A DNA stretch of 32,497 bases from an uncultured Muribaculum sp. (GCA_947573015.1 CANPDS010000002.1:1-32497), one strand, 5' to 3'; shown: positions 1-7,653, counted from the stretch's first letter. Translations and numbers: made by a program. The notes: generated by a model from the sequence alone, not told the origin.

Positions 1-30
1 GTCTCAATGGCATCTGATCAGACTTCATAA

Positions 31-82
31 AGGGAGGATGCCGCCAGAATGTTCGCGACATTACTTCATCGGTATCCTCCCT
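31..82 (+). promoter_or_regulatory. Nested stem-loop upstream of glpT-like gene
   Basis: AGGGAGGAT (31-39) pairs perfectly with ATCCTCCCT (74-82). The stem continues inward through a G-T wobble and CCG/CGG, giving 13 pairs. A second 5-bp hairpin, AATGT/ACATT with loop TCGCG, sits inside the loop. No T-tract follows, so it does not look like an intrinsic terminator. It lies 65 bp before the transporter start and may be a leader structure, or the tail of an upstream gene outside the window. Its function is unknown. Confidence 0.4.
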
Positions 83-146
83 ACCCTGCTCCTCTCGCCT
101 TCTTAACCCCTATCACATTCCCTGAACAACACTACTATCTATTGCA

Positions 147-1706
147 ATGGAAAAAAAGGATATTTATGCTTCCTGGGATCCTGCCGTGACAAAGCGCTTC
201 AAGTCGTGGCAGCTGCGTACTATCGTCGTATCAATGATAGGTTACGCCATCTACTATTTCGTTCGTAAAAACTTTTCGCTGGCAATGCCCGGCCTGACGG
301 CCCAATATGGCATTTCCAACACCAGTTTCGGTATCGTAATCGGTATCGGCTCACTCATCTACGGTTTTTCCCGTTTTGCCAACGGATTTATCGTTGAAAA
401 ATTCAGCGCCAGAGCCATTATGGCAATCGGCCTTCTGCTCTGTGCATTAAGCAACTTTGCATTTGGCTGGGGTGTCAACATCTCATCATGGATCACCGGA
501 GTCAACGAAGGTCCCGACCTTATAAATATGCTCGTTCTGGTGATGGGTGTCACAATCGTACTCAACCAAGCATTCCAAGGTGTGGGATATCCACCATGCG
601 CCCGTCTTCTGCCATGCTGGATCCACCCATCCGAACTTGCCACCAAAATGTCAATCTGGAACACTTCACACTCAATAGGTGCAGGAGCAGCAATCATCGC
701 ATGCGGCTACATCATGGGTTCGATGGGTACCGACCTCAGCAACAATCCGGAGATTATCAACCGCGTGGCCGCCAACCTCAATCTTGATCCATCTACGGCC
801 GAAGGCATGAACCAGATATTGCAGTATGCAAAACATTGGGATGCATGGCAATGGTGCTTCTGGATTCCGGCAGTGATAGCCGTATTTGGCGCTGTATGGC
901 TCTACTTCGGTCTGCGAGACGATCCTCAGTCAGTAGGTCTTCCCGAACTCCCCGACACCAAGACCGGCAAGGCACAAGGTTCGGATGCAAAAAATCCCTC
1001 ACACAGTCGTTTCCTCAAAGCCATGGTGTGGACCAACCGCTGGATCTGGACACTCTGCGTGGCAAATGTATTCGTATACGTGATGCGTATGGGCATTCTC
1101 GACTGGGGACCAAAGTTCCTTACCGAATCGCGAGGTATGTCTATCGAAGCAGCCGCATGGTCAGTAGCCATATTTGAGATGTTTGCCATCGTTGGCACTA
1201 TCTTCGCAGGATGGGCCACAGACCACATCTTCAAAGGCAAGGCCCACCGCATGTGTCTCGTGTGCATGTGCGCAGCCGCCATCTTCATGGCTTTGTTCAT
1301 ATTATTCCCTGGCATGCCTGTAGTATGGTCTATCGCACTTCTCGCAGGAGCCGGATTCTTCATCTACGGCCCACAGGCCCTCATCGGAATCGGATCTGCA
1401 AATCAGGCCACAAAAGAGGCCGCAGCGACAGCCAACGGTCTCGCCGGCATCTTCGGCTATGTAGGATCATTCCTTTCGGCTATCGGCGTAGGTATCATCG
1501 CCGACACCTACGGATGGAACATGGTATTCTACCTGATCATCGGCGTAGGTATCCTCGGAGCCATCACTTTCGCCACCATGTGGTTTGCACCACGCGACGG
1601 TTATGCTCGCTCACAGGCATTTTATGCCCTCGAAGCCAAAAATGTAGCTGAGGCTGAAGAAAACATCGCCCGCAATGGTGACGGACCTGCCTCTACCGAC
1701 ATCTAA
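147..1706 (+). CDS. glpT: GlpT-like glycerol-3-phosphate:phosphate antiporter (OPA family MFS)
   Basis: Inner-membrane transporter of the organophosphate:phosphate antiporter family, expected to exchange cytoplasmic phosphate for periplasmic glycerol 3-phosphate. The protein has 519 residues and about 12 hydrophobic segments. The first helix carries YYFVRKN (Arg40) and the second half carries YVMRMGILDWGP. These match the positions of the two substrate-binding arginines in E. coli GlpT (R45 and R269). A histidine in NTSHSIG matches the conserved GlpT helix-5 region. The protein is longer than E. coli GlpT (about 450 residues); the extra length is in a loop near residues 190-230 and a polar C-terminal tail. 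A HAD phosphatase follows 13 bp downstream and a secreted GDPD after that, which supports glycerol 3-phosphate as substrate. Specificity is inferred from motifs and context; another phosphorylated C3 compound is possible. Confidence 0.85.
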   Translation: MEKKDIYASWDPAVTKRFKSWQLRTIVVSMIGYAIYYFVRKNFSLAMPGLTAQYGISNTSFGIVIGIGSLIYGFSRFANGFIVEKFSARAIMAIGLLLCALSNFAFGWGVNISSWITGVNEGPDLINMLVLVMGVTIVLNQAFQGVGYPPCARLLPCWIHPSELATKMSIWNTSHSIGAGAAIIACGYIMGSMGTDLSNNPEIINRVAANLNLDPSTAEGMNQILQYAKHWDAWQWCFWIPAVIAVFGAVWLYFGLRDDPQSVGLPELPDTKTGKAQGSDAKNPSHSRFLKAMVWTNRWIWTLCVANVFVYVMRMGILDWGPKFLTESRGMSIEAAAWSVAIFEMFAIVGTIFAGWATDHIFKGKAHRMCLVCMCAAAIFMALFILFPGMPVVWSIALLAGAGFFIYGPQALIGIGSANQATKEAAATANGLAGIFGYVGSFLSAIGVGIIADTYGWNMVFYLIIGVGILGAITFATMWFAPRDGYARSQAFYALEAKNVAEAEENIARNGDGPASTDI

Positions 1707-1719
1707 GCTGAAACATATC

Positions 1720-2595
1720 ATGACACATTCAATCCAACACCACATATCCCCCATGAGCCATGACAGGCTCATGGAGATATGTCGGGGGATACGCCATGTA
1801 GCCCTCGACATGGATGGTACCATATACCTCGGGGCATCTCTGTTTCCCTTCACAAAAAACGTATTGAAGGCTTTTGATGACGCCGGGATCGGTTATTCTT
1901 TCCTCACAAACAACCCGACACGTTCGGTCAACGATTATCTGCTCAAACTCCAGAAACTCGGAATTGAAACCACACCCGAACGTATGTACACTACTGCGGT
2001 AGCCACCATCGACTATATCAAGGCAGAAATGCCGGATATTAAACGTATCTACGCAGTAGGCACTCCAAGCATGATCAAGGAGTTTGAAGAAGCAGGATTC
2101 GAGATATGTGGAGAAGACACCTCAACACTTCCGGATGCCCTGATTGTAGCTTTTGACACAACCATCACCTATCCCAGGCTGTGCCATGCAGCATGGCTCG
2201 CCACACAAGGTGTGCCATACATCGCGACCAATCCAGATCGAGTATGCCCTACCGACCAGCCTACAGTATTGGTTGACTGCGGTTCACTATGCAAATGCAT
2301 CGAACATGCCACAGGTCGCACACCGGATATCGTTATCGGCAAGCCCAACAGAGGAATGCTGGATGCGATCTGTCACCGCCATGGTCTGCAATCATCCGAA
2401 ATAGCAATGGTAGGCGATCGCATATACACCGATGTTGCCACCGCACGCAATGCCGGTGCTTTCGGTGTTCTTGTGCTTTCCGGAGAGACAACGTTAGACA
2501 CCGCGATGAATTCAGATCCGGTGCCTCCGCTCACAGTGCCGTCGCTTGTAGAACTTCTCGACCTTATCCTCGAGTCGCGGAAGACCGGTAGCTGA
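1720..2595 (+). CDS. HAD-superfamily phosphatase, NagD/PGP-like (IIA)
   Basis: Cytoplasmic haloacid-dehalogenase-type phosphatase of the NagD/phosphoglycolate phosphatase class. The ORF track opens at 1675, inside glpT. The ATG at 1720 gives a 13-bp intergenic gap and is preferred; a third option is 1753. From 1720 the protein has 291 residues. HAD motif I is DMDGT with the nucleophile near residue 30. Motif II is FLTNNPTRS, the motif III lysine is in VIGKPN, and motif IV is MVGDRIYTD. A C2-type cap lies between motifs II and III, as in NagD. Related eukaryotic PGP enzymes hydrolyse glycerol 3-phosphate. With a GlpT-like transporter directly upstream and a GDPD downstream, glycerol-3-phosphate phosphatase activity is a reasonable inference. 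The sequence does not prove it; members of this family act on many sugar and nucleotide phosphates. Confidence 0.8.
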   Translation: MTHSIQHHISPMSHDRLMEICRGIRHVALDMDGTIYLGASLFPFTKNVLKAFDDAGIGYSFLTNNPTRSVNDYLLKLQKLGIETTPERMYTTAVATIDYIKAEMPDIKRIYAVGTPSMIKEFEEAGFEICGEDTSTLPDALIVAFDTTITYPRLCHAAWLATQGVPYIATNPDRVCPTDQPTVLVDCGSLCKCIEHATGRTPDIVIGKPNRGMLDAICHRHGLQSSEIAMVGDRIYTDVATARNAGAFGVLVLSGETTLDTAMNSDPVPPLTVPSLVELLDLILESRKTGS

Positions 2596-2749
2596 TGTTC
2601 TCGCAAAATTTTATCCGTGTCTCAGCCACAATGGCCCATAATTTGTCATTTAAATAGTTGTTCAAAACTAAAGGACAGCTACCATAAAAACAATTTTAAC
2701 CAGACACTTATTTATTAACCCAAATACCTCTTCAATTTTACCAAAAAAA

Positions 2750-3550
2750 ATGAAACGCTTTGCAATTTTTAGTGCTGCCATAGCACTTTGCGCCGGCACA
2801 CTATTTGCCCAGAAGGTTGTAGCACACCGCGGCTACTGGACAGCACCAGGATCTGCCCAAAACTCTATCCGCTCGCTTGTTAAAGCTGACTCAATCGGCA
2901 TATATGGCTCTGAATTTGACGTATGGATGCTCGCTGACGGCAACCTTGTGGTAAACCACGACCGCAAATTCAAAGGTGTACACTTTGAGATGGCTCCCAT
3001 GAAAGATGTTGCTGCCATCACTCTCGACAATGGAGAAAGCGTGCCTACTCTCGACGAATATCTCGCTGAATTTGTAAAACACCCTAAACTACGTTTGGTG
3101 CTGGAGATGAAATCACTCGTCGATCCGACACGCGAGGATGAAATGGCCGAAAAGATCGTGGCAGCTCTCCGCAAATACAACTTGCTTAAACGCACCGACA
3201 TAATCGCCTTCTCTATCAATGCCTGCATGGCATTCAAGAAACTGCTTCCAATCGGAGTGCCCATCTACTACCTTGATGGTGACTATACTCCGAAAAAAGT
3301 AAAGAGCCTCGGACTCGCTGGCATGGATTACTCCATGAAAGCGCTGAGAGAACATCCCGAATGGGTAGAGGAAGCTCACAAGCATGGACTTGAAGTAAAC
3401 GTCTGGACTGCCGACGAGCCCGAAGACATACAGTACTTCATTGATCTCGGTGTAGACTACATTACCACAAACTATCCCGAAAGAGCTACCGAAATGATCA
3501 AAGCAAAAACCGGCACAAAGTCAAACACAAAAGCTAAGAAAAAGAAATAA
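2750..3550 (+). CDS. Secreted glycerophosphodiester phosphodiesterase (GDPD), copy 1
   Basis: Hydrolyses glycerophosphodiesters to glycerol 3-phosphate plus an alcohol, probably in the periplasm. The protein has 266 residues and starts with a Sec signal peptide (basic MKR, hydrophobic core, LFAQ). The TIM-barrel GDPD signature is visible: AHRGYW near residue 25, the EFD metal-binding pair in GSEFDVW, the second catalytic histidine in VNHDR, and a glutamate in LVLEMK. The usual PENT sequence after HRG is replaced by AQNS. I recall this variant from Bacteroidales GDPDs, but cannot check it here. The C-terminus is a lysine-rich tail that could contact acidic polymers or lipids. It follows the HAD gene by 154 bp, with no obvious terminator between. 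It shares the fold but not the subfamily details of the second GDPD at 18123. Confidence 0.9.
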   Translation: MKRFAIFSAAIALCAGTLFAQKVVAHRGYWTAPGSAQNSIRSLVKADSIGIYGSEFDVWMLADGNLVVNHDRKFKGVHFEMAPMKDVAAITLDNGESVPTLDEYLAEFVKHPKLRLVLEMKSLVDPTREDEMAEKIVAALRKYNLLKRTDIIAFSINACMAFKKLLPIGVPIYYLDGDYTPKKVKSLGLAGMDYSMKALREHPEWVEEAHKHGLEVNVWTADEPEDIQYFIDLGVDYITTNYPERATEMIKAKTGTKSNTKAKKKK

Positions 3551-3573
3551 CCTCAATGGCTGCAAGCAGCCTA

Positions 3574-3754
3574 TAAGTAAGCCATGAAAATTATTTTATA
3601 CTATCCGGGTGCATAATTTCAGATGATTTTTTGCTTGAAGATGAAGGAGTGTAGTAATCTACACGACTGAAGATGAGAGCAAAAAGCATCGAAAGAATGC
3701 CGCGGAGAGTATTAAGGTATAAAATAATTCGCAATAATTTTCATGACTTACTTA
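3574..3754. repeat. 181-bp MITE-like/structured hairpin element
   Basis: The ends are 22-bp inverted repeats differing at one base (TAAGTAAGCCATGAAAATTATT at 3574-3595 against the complement of 3733-3754). Pairing continues with TTATTTTATAC (3591-3601) against GTATAAAATAA (3717-3727), with an extra TCGCAATAAT-like stretch in the right arm. It goes on imperfectly inward (CCGGGTGCAT and ATGCCGCGG). The centre forms TTTTGCT/AGCAAAA (3629-3635/3678-3684), then GTGTAG-TAAT-CTACAC (3649-3664). TGAAGATGA occurs on both sides of the central loop. There is no ORF. The symmetry over the whole length points to a non-autonomous mobile repeat or a structured RNA. It lies between GDPD copy 1 and the sulfatase operon. 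Confidence 0.6.
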
Positions 3755-3792
3755 CCACTCTTAGTGTTTTTTTTAACACAAACCAAACTCTT

Positions 3793-3838
3793 AAAAGCCT
3801 GACCATTTTACACCGATTGGTCAGGCTTTTTTATATGA
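3793..3838. terminator. Rho-independent terminator, likely bidirectional
   Basis: A perfect 13-bp stem, AAAAGCCTGACCA (3793-3805) with TGGTCAGGCTTTT (3818-3830), and a 12-nt loop, followed by TTTTTTA. A-rich sequence on the left arm would also serve the opposite strand. It closes the glpT-HAD-GDPD unit and separates it from the sulfatase operon. Confidence 0.9.
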
Positions 3839-3847
3839 ATATTCCCT

Positions 3848-3855
3848 AACTTTGA
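3848..3855 (+). promoter_or_regulatory. Bacteroidota -7 box (TAnnTTTG) upstream of anSME
   Basis: TAACTTTG matches the primary-sigma -7 consensus TAnnTTTG of Bacteroides. No good -33 TTTG is present at the usual distance, only a T-run near 3827-3832. It sits just before the ECF-type box at 3886, so the operon may have a basal and an induced promoter. Confidence 0.4.
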
Positions 3856-3885
3856 TATTATTTATCCATTTTTTTGACATAACCA

Positions 3886-3913
3886 TTTAGGGTATCGGCC
3901 AGGATAGTGGTCA
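3886..3913 (+). promoter_or_regulatory. Predicted ECF-sigma promoter, copy A (anSME-sulfatase)
   Basis: TTTAGGGTAT (3886-3895), 14 bases, then GTCA (3910-3913). The first block is identical to the boxes before the sigma gene and the BACON-FecR-SusCD operon; the second block is the weakest of the three. It lies about 90 bp before the anSME start codon. GTC-type -10 elements are usual for ECF sigma factors. Assignment to the local sigma factor is inference. Confidence 0.55.
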
Positions 3914-3979
3914 TATATAATAGAACCTGCCATCCGAAAAAGCCAATCAATCACTGCCCAAAGACCTACAAACATCTTT

Positions 3980-5221
3980 ATGGAACAGATTCTGACACCA
4001 TTCGCCCATCCAATGTACATAATGACCAAACCAGCCGGATCATTATGCAACCTTGCGTGCGAATACTGCTACTACCTTGAAAAGAAAAATTTATATAAGG
4101 ATATTGAACGCTCCGGACGGCCATCGTTCATCATGAGCGACGACACACTCGAACGTTTCATCAAAATGTATATCGAGTCGCAGACCATGCCACAGATTCT
4201 ATTCAGCTGGCATGGCGGCGAAACGCTCATGCGTCCACTCTCTTTCTATAAAAAGGTAATCGAACTTCAGAAGAAATATGGTCAGGGACTGATTATCGAC
4301 AACTCCATCCAGACCAACGGCACACTACTCACAGACGAATGGTGCCGTTTCTTCCGCGACAACAACTGGCTCGTCGGAATCTCTGTAGATGGGCCACAGG
4401 AATTTCACGATGAATACCGCCGCAATAAGATGGGAGGTCCGTCATTCGCAAAAGTCATGCACGGAATCAATCTCCTCAAAAAACATAGGGTGGAATGGAA
4501 TGCACTTGCTGTAGTCAACGACTACAATGCCGACTATCCCATTGAATTCTACAATTTTTTTAAAGAGATAGAATGCCGCTACATACAGTTCACCCCGATT
4601 GTAGAGCGCATAGTAGCGCACAACGATGGCCGTCATCTGGCATCCATAAAAGACAATAATGATGCTCCGCTGGCAGATTTCTCCGTATCACCGCAGCAAT
4701 GGGGTGACTTCCTTTGCGCCGTGTTCGACGAATGGGTAAAAAAAGATGTCGGACAATACTTCATCCAGCTCTTCGACTCTACTCTTGCCAATTGGATGGG
4801 CGTGCAACCCGGAGTATGCACAATGGCTCGCACATGCGGACATGCGGGAATCATGGAATTCAACGGTGATGTATATTCTTGCGACCATTTTGTGTTCCCG
4901 GAATACAAACTCGGCAACATACGCACCCACACACTTGTCGAAATGATGTACAGCGAGCGCCAGCAGAAGTTCGGTACTGACAAGCATGACACATTACCTA
5001 AGCAATGCCGCAACTGCAAATACCTGTTTGCTTGCAACGGTGAATGTCCTAAAAACCGATTTGCCGTCACTCCCGATGGCGAACCAGGGCTAAACTATCT
5101 TTGCTCCGGTTACTATAAATTTTTCAACCACGTGGCACCATATATGGATTTCATGAAAAATGAATTACAGAACCAGAGACCACCGGCCAACGTGATGAAC
5201 GCAAACATTCAATCTCTATAA
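3980..5221 (+). CDS. Anaerobic sulfatase-maturating enzyme (radical SAM, SPASM)
   Basis: Cytoplasmic radical S-adenosylmethionine enzyme that oxidises the active-site serine or cysteine of sulfatases to formylglycine before export. The protein has 413 residues, normal for anSMEs. The radical SAM CxxxCxxC motif is CNLACEYC at residues 23-30, binding the SAM-cleaving [4Fe-4S] cluster. The C-terminal SPASM/twitch region carries further cysteines, in GVCTMARTCGHAG, YSCDHF, CRNCKYLFACNGEC and LCSGYY, enough for two auxiliary clusters. An aspartate in QLFDSTLANW is at the position of the proposed catalytic base in characterised anSMEs. The client is very probably the sulfatase 36 bp downstream, whose active-site residue is a serine. 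The preceding ECF-type box suggests co-induction with the SusCD operon. Confidence 0.92.
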   Translation: MEQILTPFAHPMYIMTKPAGSLCNLACEYCYYLEKKNLYKDIERSGRPSFIMSDDTLERFIKMYIESQTMPQILFSWHGGETLMRPLSFYKKVIELQKKYGQGLIIDNSIQTNGTLLTDEWCRFFRDNNWLVGISVDGPQEFHDEYRRNKMGGPSFAKVMHGINLLKKHRVEWNALAVVNDYNADYPIEFYNFFKEIECRYIQFTPIVERIVAHNDGRHLASIKDNNDAPLADFSVSPQQWGDFLCAVFDEWVKKDVGQYFIQLFDSTLANWMGVQPGVCTMARTCGHAGIMEFNGDVYSCDHFVFPEYKLGNIRTHTLVEMMYSERQQKFGTDKHDTLPKQCRNCKYLFACNGECPKNRFAVTPDGEPGLNYLCSGYYKFFNHVAPYMDFMKNELQNQRPPANVMNANIQSL

Positions 5222-5257
5222 CTCATACATTTCTTCATAACCTTATAAATATTAACT

Positions 5258-6772
5258 ATGCGAAAAATCTCCTGCCTCGTATCGGCCATGTTGGCTGGAG
5301 CTGCCTGGGCTACCGCACAGAGCAAACCCAATGTCATTGTGGTACTCGCCGATGACCTCGGATTCGGCGATGTAAGCGCATATGGCTCAAAGACAATAAG
5401 CACTCCCAACATTGACAGGCTTGCCAATGAAGGTGTATGCTTCAACAATGCCTACGCTACATCCGCTACTTCAACTCCAAGCCGCTATGCACTCATGACC
5501 GGCATGTATCCATGGCGTAACCCAGATGCTAAGATTCTGCCAGGCGACGCTCCTCTGATCATCCGCGAAGATGAATACACTATCCCCAAAATGATGCAGG
5601 GAGCCGGATATACCACCGGTGCAATAGGCAAATGGCACCTCGGCATGGGCAAAGGTAAAATCAACTGGAATGAAACCGTAAAACCCGGTGCAAACCAGAT
5701 CGGATTTGACTACTCATGTCTCATCGCAGCTACACACGACCGCGTACCTACGGTCTACATTGAAAATGGCGACGTAGTAGGACTCGACAAAAACGATCCA
5801 ATCGAAGTCAACTACGAGCAAAACTTCCCCGGCGAACCAAATGCCATCGACAATCCGGATCAGGTACGCATGAAATGGCATCATGGTCACAACAACACCA
5901 TCATCAACGGTATTCCACGTATCGGATTTATGAAGGGAGGACACTCCGCCCGCTGGCGCGACGAGGATATGGCCGACTACTTTGTAGGCAAAGTAAAGGA
6001 TTATATCACCGCCCATGCTGACACTACATTCTTCCTCTACTACGGACTACATGAGCCCCACGTGCCACGTGCCCCACACGAACGTTTCGCAGGCTCAACT
6101 ACAATGGGTCCCCGTGGCGATGCCATCGTAGAAGCCGACTGGTGTGTTGGACAGCTCATCGAGCATCTTGAAAAAGAAGGCATCCTTGACAACACAATGA
6201 TTATATTCTCAAGCGACAACGGCCCAGTGCTTCAGGATGGTTACTATGATGACGCCGTAGAGAAGGTCGGAGAACATAGCCCCACAGGCGGTCTGCGCGG
6301 CGGAAAATACAGTCTGTTCGATGGTGGCACGCATATCCCATTCTTCATCTATTGGAAAGGACATATCACTCCTGCCACATCCAATGAACTTGTTTGCCAG
6401 ATGGATCTTCTGCCCTCTCTTGCAAAACTTGTAGGCGGATACACTCCGGCAGGGCTCGATGGTATCGAAAACCTTGAGGCATTCATGAGCGATGCTCCCT
6501 CAAAACGCCAAGATCTCGTGATCGAGGCCAAGAGCAAGGTTGCTTTCCGCACAGGACCATGGGTGATGATTCCTCCATATAAAGGGAAAAAGACAAACGC
6601 TACCGGAAACGAACTTGGCAATCTCAAGGAGTATGCCCTCTTCAACATCGTAGAGGATCCCGCACAAGTCAATAACGTAGCCGCACAGAATCCCGAAGTG
6701 CTTGAAGATCTCCGGCAGCGTCTTGCCGCCCAGACCGATGGCAAGATTGTAAACGGAGCAAATCAGAAATAA
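5258..6772 (+). CDS. Secreted serine-type sulfatase (S1 family)
   Basis: Formylglycine-dependent sulfate ester hydrolase of the alkaline phosphatase superfamily, exported by a Sec signal peptide of about 20 residues (AWATAQ, then the mature domain). The protein has 504 residues. The N-terminal metal-binding DD is at residues 32-33 in LADDLGFGD. The maturation motif is S-T-P-S-R, with predicted formylglycine at Ser72. The GKWHLG motif follows, then the second metal site in IIFSSDNGP. A serine at the modification position means maturation depends on an anSME, which is encoded directly upstream. No lipobox is visible, so it is probably periplasmic. Sulfatases of this fold can act on sulfated sugars, and some relatives hydrolyse phosphate mono- or diesters. 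The exact substrate cannot be read from sequence; the neighbouring GDPDs make a phospho- or sulfo-glycerol substrate worth testing. Confidence 0.9.
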   Translation: MRKISCLVSAMLAGAAWATAQSKPNVIVVLADDLGFGDVSAYGSKTISTPNIDRLANEGVCFNNAYATSATSTPSRYALMTGMYPWRNPDAKILPGDAPLIIREDEYTIPKMMQGAGYTTGAIGKWHLGMGKGKINWNETVKPGANQIGFDYSCLIAATHDRVPTVYIENGDVVGLDKNDPIEVNYEQNFPGEPNAIDNPDQVRMKWHHGHNNTIINGIPRIGFMKGGHSARWRDEDMADYFVGKVKDYITAHADTTFFLYYGLHEPHVPRAPHERFAGSTTMGPRGDAIVEADWCVGQLIEHLEKEGILDNTMIIFSSDNGPVLQDGYYDDAVEKVGEHSPTGGLRGGKYSLFDGGTHIPFFIYWKGHITPATSNELVCQMDLLPSLAKLVGGYTPAGLDGIENLEAFMSDAPSKRQDLVIEAKSKVAFRTGPWVMIPPYKGKKTNATGNELGNLKEYALFNIVEDPAQVNNVAAQNPEVLEDLRQRLAAQTDGKIVNGANQK

Positions 6773-6807
6773 CACACTATATAACAATCAATTACTACCT
6801 CAGATTC

Positions 6808-6851
6808 AATGGGATGTGTCAAACTTTTTTTTGCACATCCCATTATTTTTT
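6808..6851 (+). terminator. Rho-independent terminator after sulfatase
   Basis: An 11-bp perfect stem, AATGGGATGTG (6808-6818) with CACATCCCATT (6834-6844), a T-rich 15-nt loop, and a following T-tract (ATTTTTTA). It ends the anSME-sulfatase operon 35 bp after the stop codon. Confidence 0.9.
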
Positions 6852-6874
6852 ACTCCCTTATGCCTTTTCTTGAT

Positions 6875-6882
6875 TACCTTTG
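6875..6882 (+). promoter_or_regulatory. Bacteroidota -7 box upstream of sigma gene
   Basis: TACCTTTG fits TAnnTTTG; the -33 element is not clear. It is followed 59 bp later by the ECF-type box, the same order as upstream of anSME, suggesting basal plus autoinduced transcription. Confidence 0.4.
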
Positions 6883-6940
6883 TAAAGATTTCCAAACCTC
6901 CAAACGTCAAAAGCCTTTTTGCTTAAATTTTAATATCCAC

Positions 6941-6969
6941 ATTAGGGTATGGCATGCAGTCATGCGTCA
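6941..6969 (+). promoter_or_regulatory. Predicted ECF-sigma promoter, copy B (sigma gene)
   Basis: ATTAGGGTAT (6941-6950), 15 bases, then GTCA (6966-6969) within ATGCGTCA. It shares TTAGGGTAT, an 11-base gap and ATGCGTCA exactly with the copy at 7625. It lies about 84 bp before the sigma start codon, consistent with autoregulation. Confidence 0.65.
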
Positions 6970-7027
6970 CAAATAAAAACCTACTTTCCTCTCCTGCATA
7001 AAAACGCCACCTTATTCATCTCATTCC

Positions 7028-7579
7028 ATGGCAATCGACGATAATGAACTCCTACGTCTGATACAACGTGGCGATACAGTTGCGCTGGGGATGCTTTACG
7101 TGCGGTATTCAGCCCGTGTGAAAGCATTCGCCATGGGCTTTGTCCATAACGGGATAGATGCCGACGATATAACACACGATGTATTCTTCAATCTTTGGCA
7201 ACAACGAGAGTCAATCAATGACATAGCCTCATTAAAGGCATATTTATTCCGGATGACACGCAACGCAATTTTCTCTATATATCGCCACCGCCACATAGCC
7301 GATGCGTATCTCGCCAAAATGAAAGAGAATGTCCAGGAGGCTTCAAACGAAACCGAGGACAAAATCGCCACCGCCGATCTACTTGAATTGGTAAACCTCA
7401 TCATAAACGACATGCCGGAGCAGCGCCGCAGAATCTTCACAATGAACCGATTTGACAACAAGACATATGATGAAATCGCGACTGAACTTGGCATAAGCCG
7501 CAAAACCGTGGAATATCACATCAGTCAAGCCCTAATACAGCTCAGAAAAATCAACCGCCTGATGCTGTTTTTCATCTGA
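7028..7579 (+). CDS. ECF-type RNA polymerase sigma factor
   Basis: Alternative sigma factor of the Bacteroidota SusCD/FecR-linked ECF group. The protein has 183 residues. Region 2 spans roughly residues 10-85, including the DADDITHDVFFNLW helix and a LFRMTRNAIFSIYRH segment typical of regions 2.3-2.4. Region 4 is near residues 120-178, with MPEQRRRIF followed by the HTH YDEIATELGISRKTVEYHIS. It should direct transcription of its own gene, the SusCD operon downstream and probably the sulfatase operon upstream, as judged from the shared bipartite box. Unlike most such loci, its anti-sigma gene is not the next gene: a BACON lipoprotein lies between them. A separate ECF-type box in the 152-bp gap suggests that the FecR-SusCD genes have their own transcript. 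Confidence 0.93.
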   Translation: MAIDDNELLRLIQRGDTVALGMLYVRYSARVKAFAMGFVHNGIDADDITHDVFFNLWQQRESINDIASLKAYLFRMTRNAIFSIYRHRHIADAYLAKMKENVQEASNETEDKIATADLLELVNLIINDMPEQRRRIFTMNRFDNKTYDEIATELGISRKTVEYHISQALIQLRKINRLMLFFI

Positions 7580-7624
7580 CAGTTGCCATTTAACCAAAAA
7601 TTCTCGAAAAAATTCAACTTCCTG

Positions 7625-7653
7625 TTTAGGGTATAATCCAACTCTATGCGTCA
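7625..7653 (+). promoter_or_regulatory. Predicted ECF-sigma promoter, copy C (BACON-FecR-SusCD operon)
   Basis: TTTAGGGTAT (7625-7634), 15 bases, then GTCA (7650-7653) within ATGCGTCA. Same blocks and same spacing as copy B. It is about 105 bp upstream of the BACON lipoprotein start. No TAnnTTTG box is seen in the gap, so this operon may depend on the ECF sigma factor alone. Confidence 0.65.

Noticed and set aside
926-1363. Minus-strand 145-aa ORF inside glpT
   Set aside because: Antisense shadow of a transporter gene with clear family motifs; no promoter or start context.
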